Below the pieces are notes generated by a model. That model saw nothing but the letters and a program-made list of their open reading frames with translations, ran no database searches and had not been told where the DNA came from. Positions 31,848-43,239 of a stretch of 64,000 bases of DNA are shown piece after piece (within the stretch, counting starts at the first letter, position 1; each line of letters opens with the position of its first letter). Origin of the DNA: Pictodentalium vernedei (lineage: Eukaryota > Mollusca > Scaphopoda > Dentaliida > Dentaliidae); contig CM062296.1 of assembly GCA_031216915.1 (NCBI GenBank), positions 457,884,681 through 457,948,680 of the forward strand, read 5' to 3'. The position numbers and the translations under genes are program-made.

Positions 31848-33350
31848 TTTATACACCCGTTTTGAAAAAACAGGTCGTATTATGGTATACCGCTGTCTGT
31901 CTGTCCGTCCATCCGTCTGTCCGTCCAGTCACACGTCGAATGATAACTCAAGAGCGCTTTGAGAGATTTTCGTGATTTTTGGGTAGGTTGTGTATCTCGA
32001 TGGAGGGAAGCTCCCTTTTGTTTAGTGTCGCGGTTCGATTAGTCATTCCAGAGTTATGGGACTTTATTACTTAGAAAATTGTTGGTTTTTTACACATCGT
32101 ACAATAACTCGAGAACGCTTTGAGAGATTTTCGTGATTTTTGGGTAGATGGTGAATATCAATGGAGGGAAGCTTCCTTTCGTTTAGTGTCGCCGTTCGAT
32201 TAGTCATTCCAGAGTTATGGGACTTTATTACTTAGAAAATTGTTGATTTTTTACACGTCGTACGATAACTCAAGAACGCTTCAAGAGATTTTCACGATTT
32301 TTTGGTAGGTGGTTTATGTTGATGGAAGGAAGCTCCCTTTCAGTTGGTGTCGGCGTTCAATTAGTCATTCCAGAGTTATGGGTCTTTATTACTTAGAAAA
32401 TCGTTGATTTTTTACACGTCGTACGATAACTCGAGAACGGTCTGAGAGATTTTTGAGATTTTTTGGTAGGTGGTGTATGTTGATGGAAGGAAGCTCCCTT
32501 TCGGTTAGTGTCACTGTTCGATTAGTCATTCCAGAGTTATGGGACTTTATTACTTAGAAAATCGTTGATTTTTTACCTGTCATACGATAACTCGAGAACG
32601 CTTTGAGAGATTTTTGTGATTTTTTGGTAGGTGGTGTATGTTGATGGAAGGAAGCTCCCTTTCGGTTAGTTTCACCATCCGATCCAGAGTTATGGGACTT
32701 TATTACTTAGAAGATCGTTGATTATGCGCCCGTTTTGAAAAAACGGTCGTATTATGGTATACCACTGTCCGTCTGCCATCCGCACGTCGTACAATAACTC
32801 GAAAATGCTTCGAGCAATTTTTGTGATTTTTTGGTGGAAAGTATATGTTGATGGAAGGAAGCTCCCTTTCGATTTGTGTCACTGTCCGATTTGTCAATCC
32901 AGGGTTATGGGACTTTATTCATCAAAATATAGGCAATTTTCCACATGTCGGACAATAAATTGAAAATGCTTTGAGCAATTTTCATGATTGTTTGGTGGCA
33001 AGTATATGTTGATGGAAGAAATCTCCCTTTGTATTTGTGTCGCCGTCCGATATGTCATTCCAGAGTTATGGGACTTTATTTGTCAAAATAAAAGCAATTT
33101 TCCAGATGTCGAACAATAACTTGAAAATACTTAGAGCAATTTTCATGATTTTTGAGTTACAAGTATATGTTGATAGAAGGAATCTCCCTTTCAATTTGTG
33201 TCACTGTCCAATTTGTCATTCCAGAGTTATGGGACTTTATTCGTCAAAATATAGGCAATTTTCCACATGTCGGACTTGAAGCAATTTTCATGATTTTTTG
33301 GTGGCAAGTATATGTTGATGGACGGATTATTGTACAAGAATATAAAAAAA
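31848..33350. repeat. Tandem array of ~161-bp units with element-like start
   Basis: The array starts 'acacccgttttgaaaaaaca' then 'ggtcgtattatggtatacc', followed by pyrimidine-rich 'ctgtctgtccgtcc'. The start motif recurs at 32723. About nine units share 'ataactcgagaacgctttga', 'tttttggtaggtggtgtatg', 'ggaagctccctttc' and 'ccagagttatgggactttat'. It looks like another HINE-like body lacking a recognisable 3' end. Confidence 0.7.
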
Positions 33351-33429
33351 CCTGACAAGTGCACATGTATACCAATATTGTGTGCTTCCCTCTTGTAATT
33401 AATAACGGGCATATCATGCGCTCATGGCG

Positions 33430-34540
33430 CAGCTGTTTATTATGTGTACCCATACTATGTATGGTACACATAATGCCGGCATCGGGGGTGGCCATCCGCC
33501 TTTCATCCATCCTTTGTCTGTCTGTCCATCCATCTGTCTGTCCATCCATCTGTCCGTCCATCCACCTGGCATCCGTATCCATTTCTTTGGCATTCGATAA
33601 CTATGGGTACACATCTGACGATTTCATCTGCCTATTTTTATGTAAATTTAATAATTTGATCCGGAGATTTTAACCCTTTATCCTTCAAATTGAAAATTCC
33701 TCCAATCCCTTTGGCATTCGATAACTTGAAAAATATTGCTTGGATTGTCAAGTTACTTTATATTTGTGTTCAGGTTACTGATGTACCGAGCTGTATAGTT
33801 TTTGGTGTAAATCTGTTATTTTGATCCTGAGATATTAACCCTTTATCCTTCAAATTGAAAATTCTTCCAATCCCTTTGGCATTCGATAACTTGAAAAATA
33901 TTGCTTGGATTGTCAAGTTACTTTATATTTGTGTTCAGGTTACTGATGTGCCGAGCTGTATAGTCTTTGGTGTAAATCTGATAATTTGATCCTGAGATAT
34001 TAACCCTTTATCCTTCAGATTGAAAATTTCTCCAATCCCTTTGGTAACTCAAAAAATATTAATCCGATTGTCATGTTACTTTAGATATGTATTCAGGTTA
34101 CTGATGTGCTGTGCTGTATAGTTTTTTATGTAAATCTGATAATTTGATCCGGAGATATTAACCCTTTATCCATCAAATTAGGCACTCCTCCAATCCATTT
34201 CTATATGTACCCATACCATGTATGGTGTACATAATGTTGGCATCCGTGGTGGCCCTCCGTCATACAGCTTTCTACTAGTTGCGCGTATGGGTACACATCT
34301 GACGATTTCATCTGCCTATTTTTATGTAAATTTAATAATTTGATCCGGAGATATTAACCCTTTATCCATCAAATTAGAAACTCCTCCAATCCATTTCTAT
34401 ATGTACCCATACCATGTATGGTTTACACAATATCGGCATCTGGGGTGGCCCTCCGTCATACAGCTTTCTACTAGCTGTGCATATGGGTACACATCTGATG
34501 ATTTAATCGGCCTATTTTTTGTACAACTCTGTTATTTCTT
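33430..34540. repeat. Repeat element: hairpin heads plus ~180-bp tandem units
   Basis: The head attatgtgtacccatac / gtatggtacacataat near 33439-33474 is a hairpin and recurs in decayed form at about 34204 and 34400. It is followed by 'gtggccatccgcc' and a (tctg/tcca) stretch. Between lie four units with 'ttaaccctttatccttcaaa' and 'tccaatccctttgg'. Confidence 0.7.
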
Positions 34541-34876
34541 CTCTTCATCCAACCAATCTTTACTTATTTCCATCATTAATTCCTCATTCAAAAACTTGGC
34601 TTCAAACCCCTCCATTATGTCTGGTGATGCCAATTGTTCTGCTTGCGCTTGATGAATAAGTGTGCCAATTTTGAAGTAAACAAATTGGTTGTGCCCAGTA
34701 ATGCATCAAGGGGGACAACTCTAGCCTGGTTCATATCAGCCAAGATCGGCACCATATCAGCCAAGTTTGAAGTCATATCTGCCGAGTTTGATAATGAGCT
34801 CTTCTGGGAAAGAAAATCCCATCTCATAAATTATAGATAATATCAACTTCATGTATTTACATTACATTTTTTTCAG
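34541..34876. other. Intron end before exon 3
   Basis: Mixed intron sequence with a short repeat ('catatcagccaag', 'catatctgccgag') near 34730-34790 and a polypyrimidine acceptor at 34860-34876. No other feature. Confidence 0.5.
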
Positions 34877-35056
34877 GCTGCAAGTCATCCAGATAGAAAT
34901 GTTTCCAAAATGGCTGTTGCATGCATTCATGACTACATAATAACTATGCTCACAAACTACAGAGAATTGGCTCATTTTCATGTCAATGAATTCCTCTGTA
35001 AAGCATTCGAGAACCTTTTGTGTTTGGAATTATGTGATGGTGATGTTCAAGACCAG
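34877..35056 (+). CDS. ARFGEF3: Internal exon of an ARFGEF3/BIG3-like gene
   Basis: The acceptor 'cattttttttcag' ends at 34876 and the donor 'gtaagt' starts at 35057. Sixty codons without stop, phase 0 at both ends, fit the phase-0 end of the exon at 5469-5733. The translation starts AASHPDRNVSKMAVACIHDY and ends LLCLELCDGDVQDQ. The spacing of AVACIHDYI, HFHVNEFLCKAFE and LCDGDVQDQ is strongly reminiscent of BIG3 and supports the gene call. The intron before it is 29.1 kb, nearly all transposons. BIG3 acts in secretory-granule and receptor trafficking in vertebrates (known); the role here is inferred only. Confidence 0.82.
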
Positions 35057-35134
35057 GTAAGTTATTTACATCAGAATGGGAATAGTCCAAGTCAGTACAT
35101 GGTGTCCCATTGGTTAATATATAAAACTTCTAAG

Positions 35135-35485
35135 AATCGTAATGGCTCAGTTGTTACAGCATTGGACTTAAACTGAAAGGTTCACACATCGCTCCCCATA
35201 AGGGTGTAACTGCATTGTGTCTATCGGCAAGGCGCCTAATCCTGATTGCCCATATGAGTGCAATTTGTACTAAGGCACAATGTTCGTCGATGGTACACTT
35301 GCCTTCAACCAGAGCTCATCCTGTTTGTGTGCACTTAATACATTGGGGAGACTGACAGTTGCTTGCCACTACTGTGTGGTTCTATGGGTACTCCAGCTTC
35401 CTCCACCCACAAAACTGTCCGACAGAGGGTGACGCTGGCTGTCGAAATGTTGTTAAACTCAAATATTATAAAAACAAAAAAAAAC
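35135..35485 (+). mobile_element. tRNA-headed SINE
   Basis: 'taatggctcagttgttacag' (A box) and 'aaaggttcacacatc' (B box) are followed by the body shared with 3690-4070: 'ggcaaggcgcctaatcc', 'tcgtcgatggtaca', 'tactccagcttcctccaccc'. It ends in an A-rich tail. Confidence 0.8.
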
Positions 35486-35904
35486 TCAAAACATCAAACT
35501 TCTGATCAAGAGCTTGTCAAGAGCTTATCAATGTAGCCATAGTTACTTGTGTTATTGTGTCTTTGATTAAAACATTAAACTCGATTTGCTTTTGTGGGAA
35601 CACAGTGGCACGATGTCCCTGCAATTTCACACACTGATGGTATACATTCCTTGAATCAGTGCGAATAAATAAATAAATAAATATGTTCAGCTGCAAATAT
35701 CTCAAATCATGCATGGAATTTCTTCAGTTAATAACTATAACACTATTATATAACTCACTGTAGGAAAGGGCTCTGCAACAATGTGTTGCACGACAGCATT
35801 CGATGAGCAAACATAAAAACATGACAAGATGTTATTGTCATTCTATAATTGATCATGCCACCAAAACTGTTTATAATGTTAAATTCTTTTAATCAAATAT
35901 CTGG
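35486..35904. other. Intron sequence with a short LINE-type tail
   Basis: A (aata)n stretch at about 35665-35685 follows 'ttgaatcagtgcg', possibly the 3' tail of a truncated retroelement. Otherwise nothing recognised. Confidence 0.4.
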
Positions 35905-36300
35905 GGGTGCGGTGGCATTGTTGTAACCGGTTCTTGTCAGATCACCAAAGTTAAGCAACGTCGAGCCCGGTTAGTCCTTGGATGGGTGACCATCTGAGCG
36001 ATCAATTCGGACTCCCGCGTTGTGTCCTTGGGCAAGGCACTTCATGCCTATTGTCCACAGGGGGGCACGATGACACCTTGTACTAAGGCGTACTGCACGT
36101 CGATGGTGCACATGTCTTTATCCAATCTAACCCTGCCTGTGCTGCAGTGCGTAGTTGTGATGTTGGGGAGCTGGCAGTTGCTCGTCATTGCTTGGTGGTT
36201 CTCTCTCTACTTCAGCTTCCTCCACCAGTAAAACTGTCACCTATATGATGTGACCTTGGCTGTTAAAGTGTCATTAAACCTTAATAAAAAAAAAAAAATC
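35905..36300 (+). mobile_element. 5S rRNA-derived SINE
   Basis: The head 'gatcaccaaagttaagcaac', then 'gagcccggttagtccttgga' and 'tgggtgacca', is clearly the internal promoter region of 5S rRNA. It is joined to the body 'cgttgtgtccttgggcaagg', 'tactgcacgtcgatggtgca' and 'tcagcttcctccacc' that also follows the tRNA heads at 3690 and 35135. It ends in a 13-A tail. The 5S part lacks its termini, so it is a SINE and not a 5S gene. Confidence 0.88.
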
Positions 36301-36399
36301 AAATATCTAGATAGCTGGTAAAAATAGGATTTTACAAAAATTCTACCCACAAGGTGATACCACTTACTCCCTAATGCTAATATTATAGGGTGTACTAAT

Positions 36400-36615
36400 T
36401 TAGTATGGTCTCCCTGTGGGAATCCTAGGAAGTGAGGCAGTTCTTGTTTACTATGGTAAACATGCTCTGCTTTACTGGTAAAATAGAACCCGTAAACTGA
36501 TACCTGTTCTCTAAAATTGTCAGCATGGGTATAAATGGACTTGACTTTATATCCATGTTGTGATCACAATAAGCCATTGTGCAGAAATATGTGACCTTAA
36601 ACACCAGTAAATAGA
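36400..36615 (+). mobile_element. SINE-like repeat
   Basis: A member of the 2240 family: 'gaggcagttcttgtttacta', 'tttactggtaaaatagaacc', and the tail 'tgtgaccttaaacaccagta'. Confidence 0.75.
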
Positions 36616-36829
36616 TATATTTAGTATGGTCATGATTTGATAACTTGATATCTGTCTTACAATATACGATATAATATATATTGTCGTACTTATTTGTTAA
36701 AAATTTTCACAGGCATCAGGCTGGAATGTAGCAGGAAAATCTTAACTTGCAAGTTTGTGAATATAAACTATATTTTAAGCCACACCAAACCAAATAATTG
36801 ACAAGTGCTGTACTGTATTGAAGTTAGTG

Positions 36830-37067
36830 TTTACCCTTTGAACCCTAGTGGCTGCTTTTCCGGCCAGGAACATGATACGTCATAACATCATTAAATAGGA
36901 TGGCTGTTCAGTAAACATGTGGGGTAGACCAATCTATATTTCCAACATGCAGCCCTGAGGCTGCACGTTGAAAATATTTATTGGTCTACCACAAATAATG
37001 AATATGGATTCTTCTAATTGCTGCCATTGAACTGGCATGGAAGATACCTCTAGTGTCCAAAGGGTTA
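36830..37067. mobile_element. piggyBac-type fold-back MITE
   Basis: The ends 'ttaccctttgaaccctag' and 'ctagtgtccaaagggttaag' are inverse. The centre folds ('ggggtagaccaat'...'attggtctacc'; 'tgcagccctgaggctgca'). The left TTAA has become TTTA. Confidence 0.65.
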
Positions 37068-37194
37068 AGATAAAAGGATTATCATAAGCCAATGAGTATT
37101 CCAAACACTAAATCGTAAATAAAACCTTGTTGCATTTAGTTATGCACTTTCATTATTCACCAACATATAGCATATTTGGAGATTTTATAGGTAA

Positions 37195-38236
37195 GGCCAT
37201 ACAAAGTTGATTGTCTGTTTCTCAAGCCATTTTTCCCTGACCCCCACCCAAACGCCTGGTGGACCATGCAAAATTTTGCAAATATATTGGTTATTCACCA
37301 CAGGGGTGTTGGGTCGTAAATGAAGTGGGGTTTGAATGTTTGTTTTTTCAGTGAAACGTGAAAATTATAACACAGGACAAAAGTCACGAAACGCCTCGTG
37401 GGTGAAACGTCTCGGGTTGAAACGTCTCTGGGACAAATCAAATGTCGAAGTGCCAACTTTCAGAGATTTATTTTACCCCAAAAAAAAATCCTTTCACAAC
37501 CTGCCTAATAAATTCGTGAATTGCAATTTTTCCCCATTATATTCAAAATTATCACAACCCATTTGAACGGGCAGTTCATCCATAAATCATATTTTTTTAA
37601 ATCTGAAAATTTTTATTAACCAATTCAACCACACATACCTGCCTATATGCAATTTATTTTCAACTATGACTGTTACTTTTATATCAAGCAACGGTTACTA
37701 TTAGTTATCCAGTTATCCTGCATCTCAAATGCATTTATTTAAATTAACTGGGAAACTCGTAACGGTTTCAATTAACAGTACACAAATTCCCAATGATGGC
37801 CATTTACAATACAAATGTTACTAAAAATAAATGCCAGGAGACTGTTCCATTCAACATAGCACCTGACTTTGCAGACTTTCTGAGGGTTAGTGCGAATCAG
37901 ACGTGGTGCGAATCGACCATTCCCCTTTGTGACTGTTTGTTGTCAGACTGACAGACACCTTCCTTCTTGCTGTCATTATGACTTACCTTTTACAGAATAA
38001 AACACTTTCTGTCGTGAATATTGCTAAAACCCACCCACTTTATTAAGGTATGATGTAGAAAAAGGTTGAAGTGTGTTAATTTAAAATTTGCGAACACATC
38101 GATATCGATTTACCGAAATGAGCACAATATCTCAAATTTTTTGGGAAGATTTTTTTGGTGTCATAAAAAGGTTGCATGCGCACCAAAAATGACCATGCGC
38201 GTGGGCCTGAGAAACAGAGGTTCTTTTTTTATGGCC
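37195..38236. mobile_element. PIF/Harbinger-like non-autonomous element, TAA target duplication
   Basis: TAA at 37192-37194 and 38237-38239. The ends ggccatacaaagttgattgt then 'ctgtttctca', and 'tgagaaacag' then a T-rich stretch and atggcc, are imperfect inverses of about 34 bp. Three-bp TWA duplications are typical of PIF/Harbinger. At 1042 bp it has no transposase. It is closely similar to 55271-56415. Confidence 0.82.
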
Positions 38237-38768
38237 TAACAAACTTGACACACACACACAGTGAATACCGAACATTCGCCGTGGACTGGTCATAATACTC
38301 GCATGGTCAGTGACGTCCATGCATGCATTTACCAGGTAATAAAAACCATCATCAGCAAAATTCTAACTAATAAAGCACTGGATTATACCTGGTGCTTCAT
38401 TAATTAAGTTTTTGATGATTATTCCTATAATTAATGTTTGGAACCTAACACTATTGCGACCATGGAAATATTGCCCACTCGTGGAAAGTGATCACTTCAC
38501 AGCAGCCATACTGTATGTAGGTGGTGTACAGTAATAGCACTTCAGTTGACAAAATACGCAGACTATAAGTAGCGTGGAACCATGTTTATTGAATAGCCAT
38601 TTTGCCATTAAAAAAATATTCAATTAGCAGATGTTTGGTCATTTTCCAGTACTTAATTGATGAACTGAGCATTTAATGTCTTGGTTGGATGCTCATATTT
38701 GATGAACTGAGGCCTATACATAAGGGGAATTTAATGGTTATCAGGGTAATTCTTTATTAGATCTCATG
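38237..38768. other. Intron or intergenic sequence without recognised repeat
   Basis: AT-rich, with a short palindromic segment near 38335-38420 ('taccaggtaataaaaaccat' / 'ttatacctggtgc'). Nothing else recognised. Confidence 0.45.
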
Positions 38769-39489
38769 ATATTTTTATGCTATAAACCAATGGCCCAGAC
38801 TAGCTGGTGCAAACTCAAAATTATTCAAGGGCCAAACACAAATTTTGAACCCCCCAATCCCCAAAATATGTTTGCAAAACCAAAAATTAAAAGTCCTATC
38901 TGGTCCTCCATACTTTTATTCTCCGCGCATGCACAGCCGCCAGGAAGTGACCGTAATTGGCACAAACTTCATTACTTGTTTGGCCCTAAAGTTAGCAACA
39001 ATGAACTGACATCTGTGCTTTAAAATCTCCTTTTTTGAGAGTGCCAGACACAAATCAATGCAAGAATTGGTGGATCCAAGGCTGTTATTGGATGTTGGAA
39101 GTGTTCAATGGTGGTTTTTGACGTTCAGGGCTGTAACTTTATAATAATTATAAAATTAATTCATGTTTCCCAATGGTAGCATTTAAATTGGTTTCTGACT
39201 TTGGGCCTTTTTGTGTGCCTGATGTCTTGTTTCCAGTTTTTTCACTGACGTTGTTTACTTTGACAACTTCCTCATATATAGGTAGTATTTTATATACTAT
39301 TACTGTAGAATTACTGTAGGATACATGGATTATTATTCCAGTAGTGTAGCTCAATAAATTTGGATTTTGTCCACACTTAGGCTCTGTCGGGATGCCCTTG
39401 GGCTCTTAATGTTCCCTTTGTAATATTTTGAATTTAAGTTTGATTGCTATTATTCATGTATCTTAATTATATATTTTGTTGTGGAGTTT

Positions 39490-42070
39490 GGAGGGCTGAT
39501 ATCGACTTTAGTCGATGCATTCCTGCGGACTCTGGTCATTCTTGTGTTCACTGGGATGACGAATGTTGGAGATGGGTGTCGCGATACATTGTTGTCGGTG
39601 AGGTTCTGAGGCCAGGCCTCTCACCGCATTATAATTCATTTTTTCATTTTTTCAGTTTCTATTTCAGAGGGACATGAACATGGTGATGATATTGTGACAC
39701 CCATCCAAGTGTGCTACCATCGTCATGCTCCATTGAGCAAATAGAGCTAGCTGCAGTGCTCATGATTGCAAGGGTTAAGGCCTCTTATTAGGGGTCTTAA
39801 TCTCTTGCAAGCATCTAGCTCAACCGGTGAAGCCGTTACTCTGTCCGTGGGAGCCGTGACACCGGGTAAGTCTGTTGTGGTCGAATGAATTGTAGATGTG
39901 GGTAGAGCTAGCAATAAGCTCACCCAGCGACGATGGAAATAGGGAGGAAGTCAGCAAGTTTCTTGTACTCGGCGAGGTCTAATAGACCGCAAGCGGGAGA
40001 GGCCCCTCTCTAACTTAACAACATTTGGGGCCAAATGTTGTTATGAGAAACTTGTACGAGCCAGAGCATACGTCCGCCCACCACTCGTGATGCTCTGTCT
40101 AGTTTGCAGCCGGGGTCGGCTTCAGTCATGGCTTCCTCCGCTACGTTTCACAAGCTGAAATGAAGTTTTCTGGTTGGAAACTTGCATTAGATGGAGCATA
40201 CGTCCGCCCACCACTCGGGATGCTCCGTCTAGTCTGCAGCCGGGGTCAGCTTCAGTCAAGGTTTCCTCCGCTATGTTATTAAAGCACACACGACTGCAGG
40301 CTAGCTACCTGACTTCAGATAACCAGTCAGCTGCGTGAAGATGGAGCCTTTCTTCGCCCTTGAAGTCGGACCATCCGATAGCTTGCGATCCAAGCCATGG
40401 ATCAACGGGAAGCTTGGAGAAGAGATCTATCTCCGGATCTTCGTCCCAGGAGCAGCAAGCGGTGGGAAAAACAGAAGACCGCTGCTCCTCAAGCCTCGGG
40501 AACGGACTTACTGTCGCAGTTGCGCAGCTATTAGCAGCATCCCAGCTAATGCAAGAGCAGCCTCCCACAGACTCCAGTGTGAGCTGTTGGACTTTGCTGG
40601 GTTCGGTCCAGTCAGTTGTGCATGTAGAAGAAGCTAGAAGTTTCTCTACGGGACGCTTGGCTAGATCTGGGGCCAGATCACCGATTGGAGAACCCTCTCC
40701 ATCCCGTTAACAGTCGGGGCTGACTGTGTCTGTTGTGAGAAACCTTATTGAGTCGGAACACGCATCGTAACGTTTCTTCCACACTGCAGCCTGGGCCGGC
40801 AGCAGTTATGGCTTCTTCTACTTACATTGAAATGCACGAAAGAGGATTAAGCCTAGAAGTTTCTAAGCAGAATACTCTACGAGATCTGAGGACAGATTGA
40901 GAGTGCAGAGCATTTTTCATCCCATTTACAGTCAGGGACGACTCTTTTGTGTTGTAAGAAACTTCAGTGAGGAGGAACTTCCATCCTATGTGATGAGACG
41001 GGATGCTTCTCCCGCGCTTCAGCCGGGGTTGGCTGTGGTTACAGCTTCCTCTTCTTCCATGGATATGCACGTTAAGGGATAGATGCCTAAAAGTTTCTAA
41101 CGGAACGCTGGGCGAGGTCTGTAGCAGACTGCTAGCTGGAGAACCTTCTCCTTTCCGTCAGCAGTCGGGGTCGACTGTTTTTGGTGCGAGAAACTTTAAT
41201 GAGTTGGGACGCCCGTTCACGCTTACGGTTCGGGACCCTTCTACACTGCAGCTGGATTCGGTGGCAGCTATGGCATCTTCCCTTGCTTCTTTAATGAAGC
41301 ATGTTGACCACAGACTAGCTATCTGACTTCGCAAGTTTGGGTTGATAGCTAGTCGTTTGAGACTACTACTACCGTTTAACAGACTCCGATGGTGAGCTGT
41401 CAGTCGGTGCTGCGTTGGTCCAGTCATCCGTTTAGTTGGATGGAGTTGACCATATTTGCGGATGGAACATTTGGATGGTGAGAGAGATACGAAGTGTGAG
41501 TCTCCATCTCTCACAGAGGGCACTTTAAGACTATGAAAAGTTTTAAGCTCTTAAGAATTTTGTCCCATCTGAATAAGTCTGCGTTTAGATGAGAAGGCCA
41601 GGATGAAAATATGTCCCTACCTGCATCATTTAATTTATGCTCGGAAATAATGGAATGTGCTATTTCATTGAAAAGAGCAAATCTGGGCACAATGTCCTAA
41701 GCAGATCACCTTACCAGAGCTAAGGCTCAACATCTCAATGGAAAGAAATATGAGGACGTGGTTCCTCGCTAAAAGTTCTTTCCAGGGCAGTCATGTATGC
41801 CATGTACAACTCCGCACGGACAGTGAATTTGGAGTTGGTAAGACATGATAATGACAAGGTGAAAAGTTCTCTCTGAGTCGCTCCGGTTACTGGAAATATA
41901 CTATTTGATGACAAGTTTGCGTTGATATATGTGCAGGCTACAGGAAGCTTCAATGCTCTGCTATTGAAGTTCTGTCTCATCAACACTTCAGCAGACCAGG
42001 AGAGGCAAGGCCGTTCTGCTTCTAAGAAAGCAGCATGTGAATGTCTCGCGAGGGTACAATAACCCTCGTA
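39490..42070 (+). pseudogene. DIRS D gag-like region with tandem ~235-bp amplification
   Basis: Between about 40055 and 41320 a ~235-bp block is repeated four to five times, each with 'gagaaac' near a palindromic site, a 'gggatgctcc'-like arm, and 'ctgcagccggggtcgg' then 'ggcttcctcc'. The C-terminal part (41620-41730) keeps 'ttcattgaaaagagcaaatc' and 'caatgtcctaagcagatcac', homologous to the truncated end of DIRS A. All frames are broken. Confidence 0.7.
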
Positions 42071-42143
42071 TATTTTCTCTGGAAGTCGTCATTATAGCGA
42101 CTCGGGAAAGGGGTATAGGTCTGATCAAGGCTATGGATCAGAC

Positions 42144-43226
42144 CAGGGACCAGCCGTGAGGGCGACTAGGGCAATTATGTCGCCCTTCTAAGCCCAAAGT
42201 CGCCTAGAAAAATAGTCGGGGCGATTACAAGTCGCCCTCTAAAAATTGACCAAAATGAGAAAAGGCTGAACTGAGTGATGCGAGGTTTACATGAAAACGA
42301 GTATTTTCAAAAATCGAATGTGCTCGAGTGTGATAAATGGGCATTTTAATTCGTCAAATAAACGTCCATTTATTTGAAATCACACGACAATCAATTGTCC
42401 ATTGTCGCTTTTGGCGGATTTTTTTTATTTCTATTTTGTTGCGTTCCAGTCGGAGCTTCAAGTGTCGAAACGAAAATAGGTGACTTATGCGACTCAACAA
42501 AACAACCCAGTTTGAAAGTAGGTTACGTCGCTTAGGATGCCGAAAATGTATACACAACGGACATATTTTATAACACATTATTTTCATTTCGATTTGCTGA
42601 CGACTGTTAACTGTTGGGCTGTCTATTCCCAGAAAAACACGAATGGAATTGAAACACATGAAAAAAAGCTTTAGTGATGTCAAGAAAAGCTTTGTACAGG
42701 ACACAAGTGTGCATGTGGACGATTTTGAAAAAGGGTCCTCCTAAACATCGGAATGACATGAAAAGACGTGGTATGACACCGGAATGCCATAAAAATGATG
42801 CGGAATGACATTTCTTTTACAAAATACTCGACCCCAGAATGTATTTTGTTTATTAACTAACAAAGTACCTCCCAAGCAACCTTCTTACATCTGGTCCTGT
42901 TCACACTTTCAGACTTAGGAAATTATTAGCTTAGTAGACTTTGTTGAAAGGCAACCACAGGAGGGTGATGGGGGATTGGCACGAAGAAGAGGTGAGGGGT
43001 CATGAAGGAGAAGGTAGCAATGGGGGATTTTCAGTCAATAATTACATTGTGATTTTTTAACCTGGCACAGATGCATCATAGACAACTGGACCTGGGGGTG
43101 GTACATGAATATTCTTAATTTTCCCCACTTGCCTATGAAGTCTCCCTACATGACTCTGCAGTCTCCCTATTTTTTCTGGAGGGAGACTTAAAGTCTCCCT
43201 AAAATTCCCCCCTAGGCTGGTCCCTG
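42144..43226. mobile_element. hAT-like non-autonomous element, 8-bp target duplication
   Basis: The terminal inverted repeats CAGGGACCAGCC and GGCTGGTCCCTG are flanked by the direct duplication GATCAGAC (42136-42143 and 43227-43234). An eight-bp duplication with CAGGG-type ends is characteristic of hAT elements. Length 1083 bp. No transposase domain is recognisable; a 116-codon minus-strand frame inside (42354-42704) lacks known motifs but is largely kept in the second copy. Confidence 0.9.
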
Positions 43227-43239
43227 GATCAGACACCCC

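Noticed and set aside
33244-33673. Open frames with repeated Asp-Gly-Gln/Trp-Met-Asp and Pro-Ser-Ile-Cys runs
   Set aside because: Translation of the (tctg/tcca) simple repeat on both strands.
35925-36000. 5S rRNA gene
   Set aside because: Only the internal promoter part is present, fused to a SINE body and poly-A tail.
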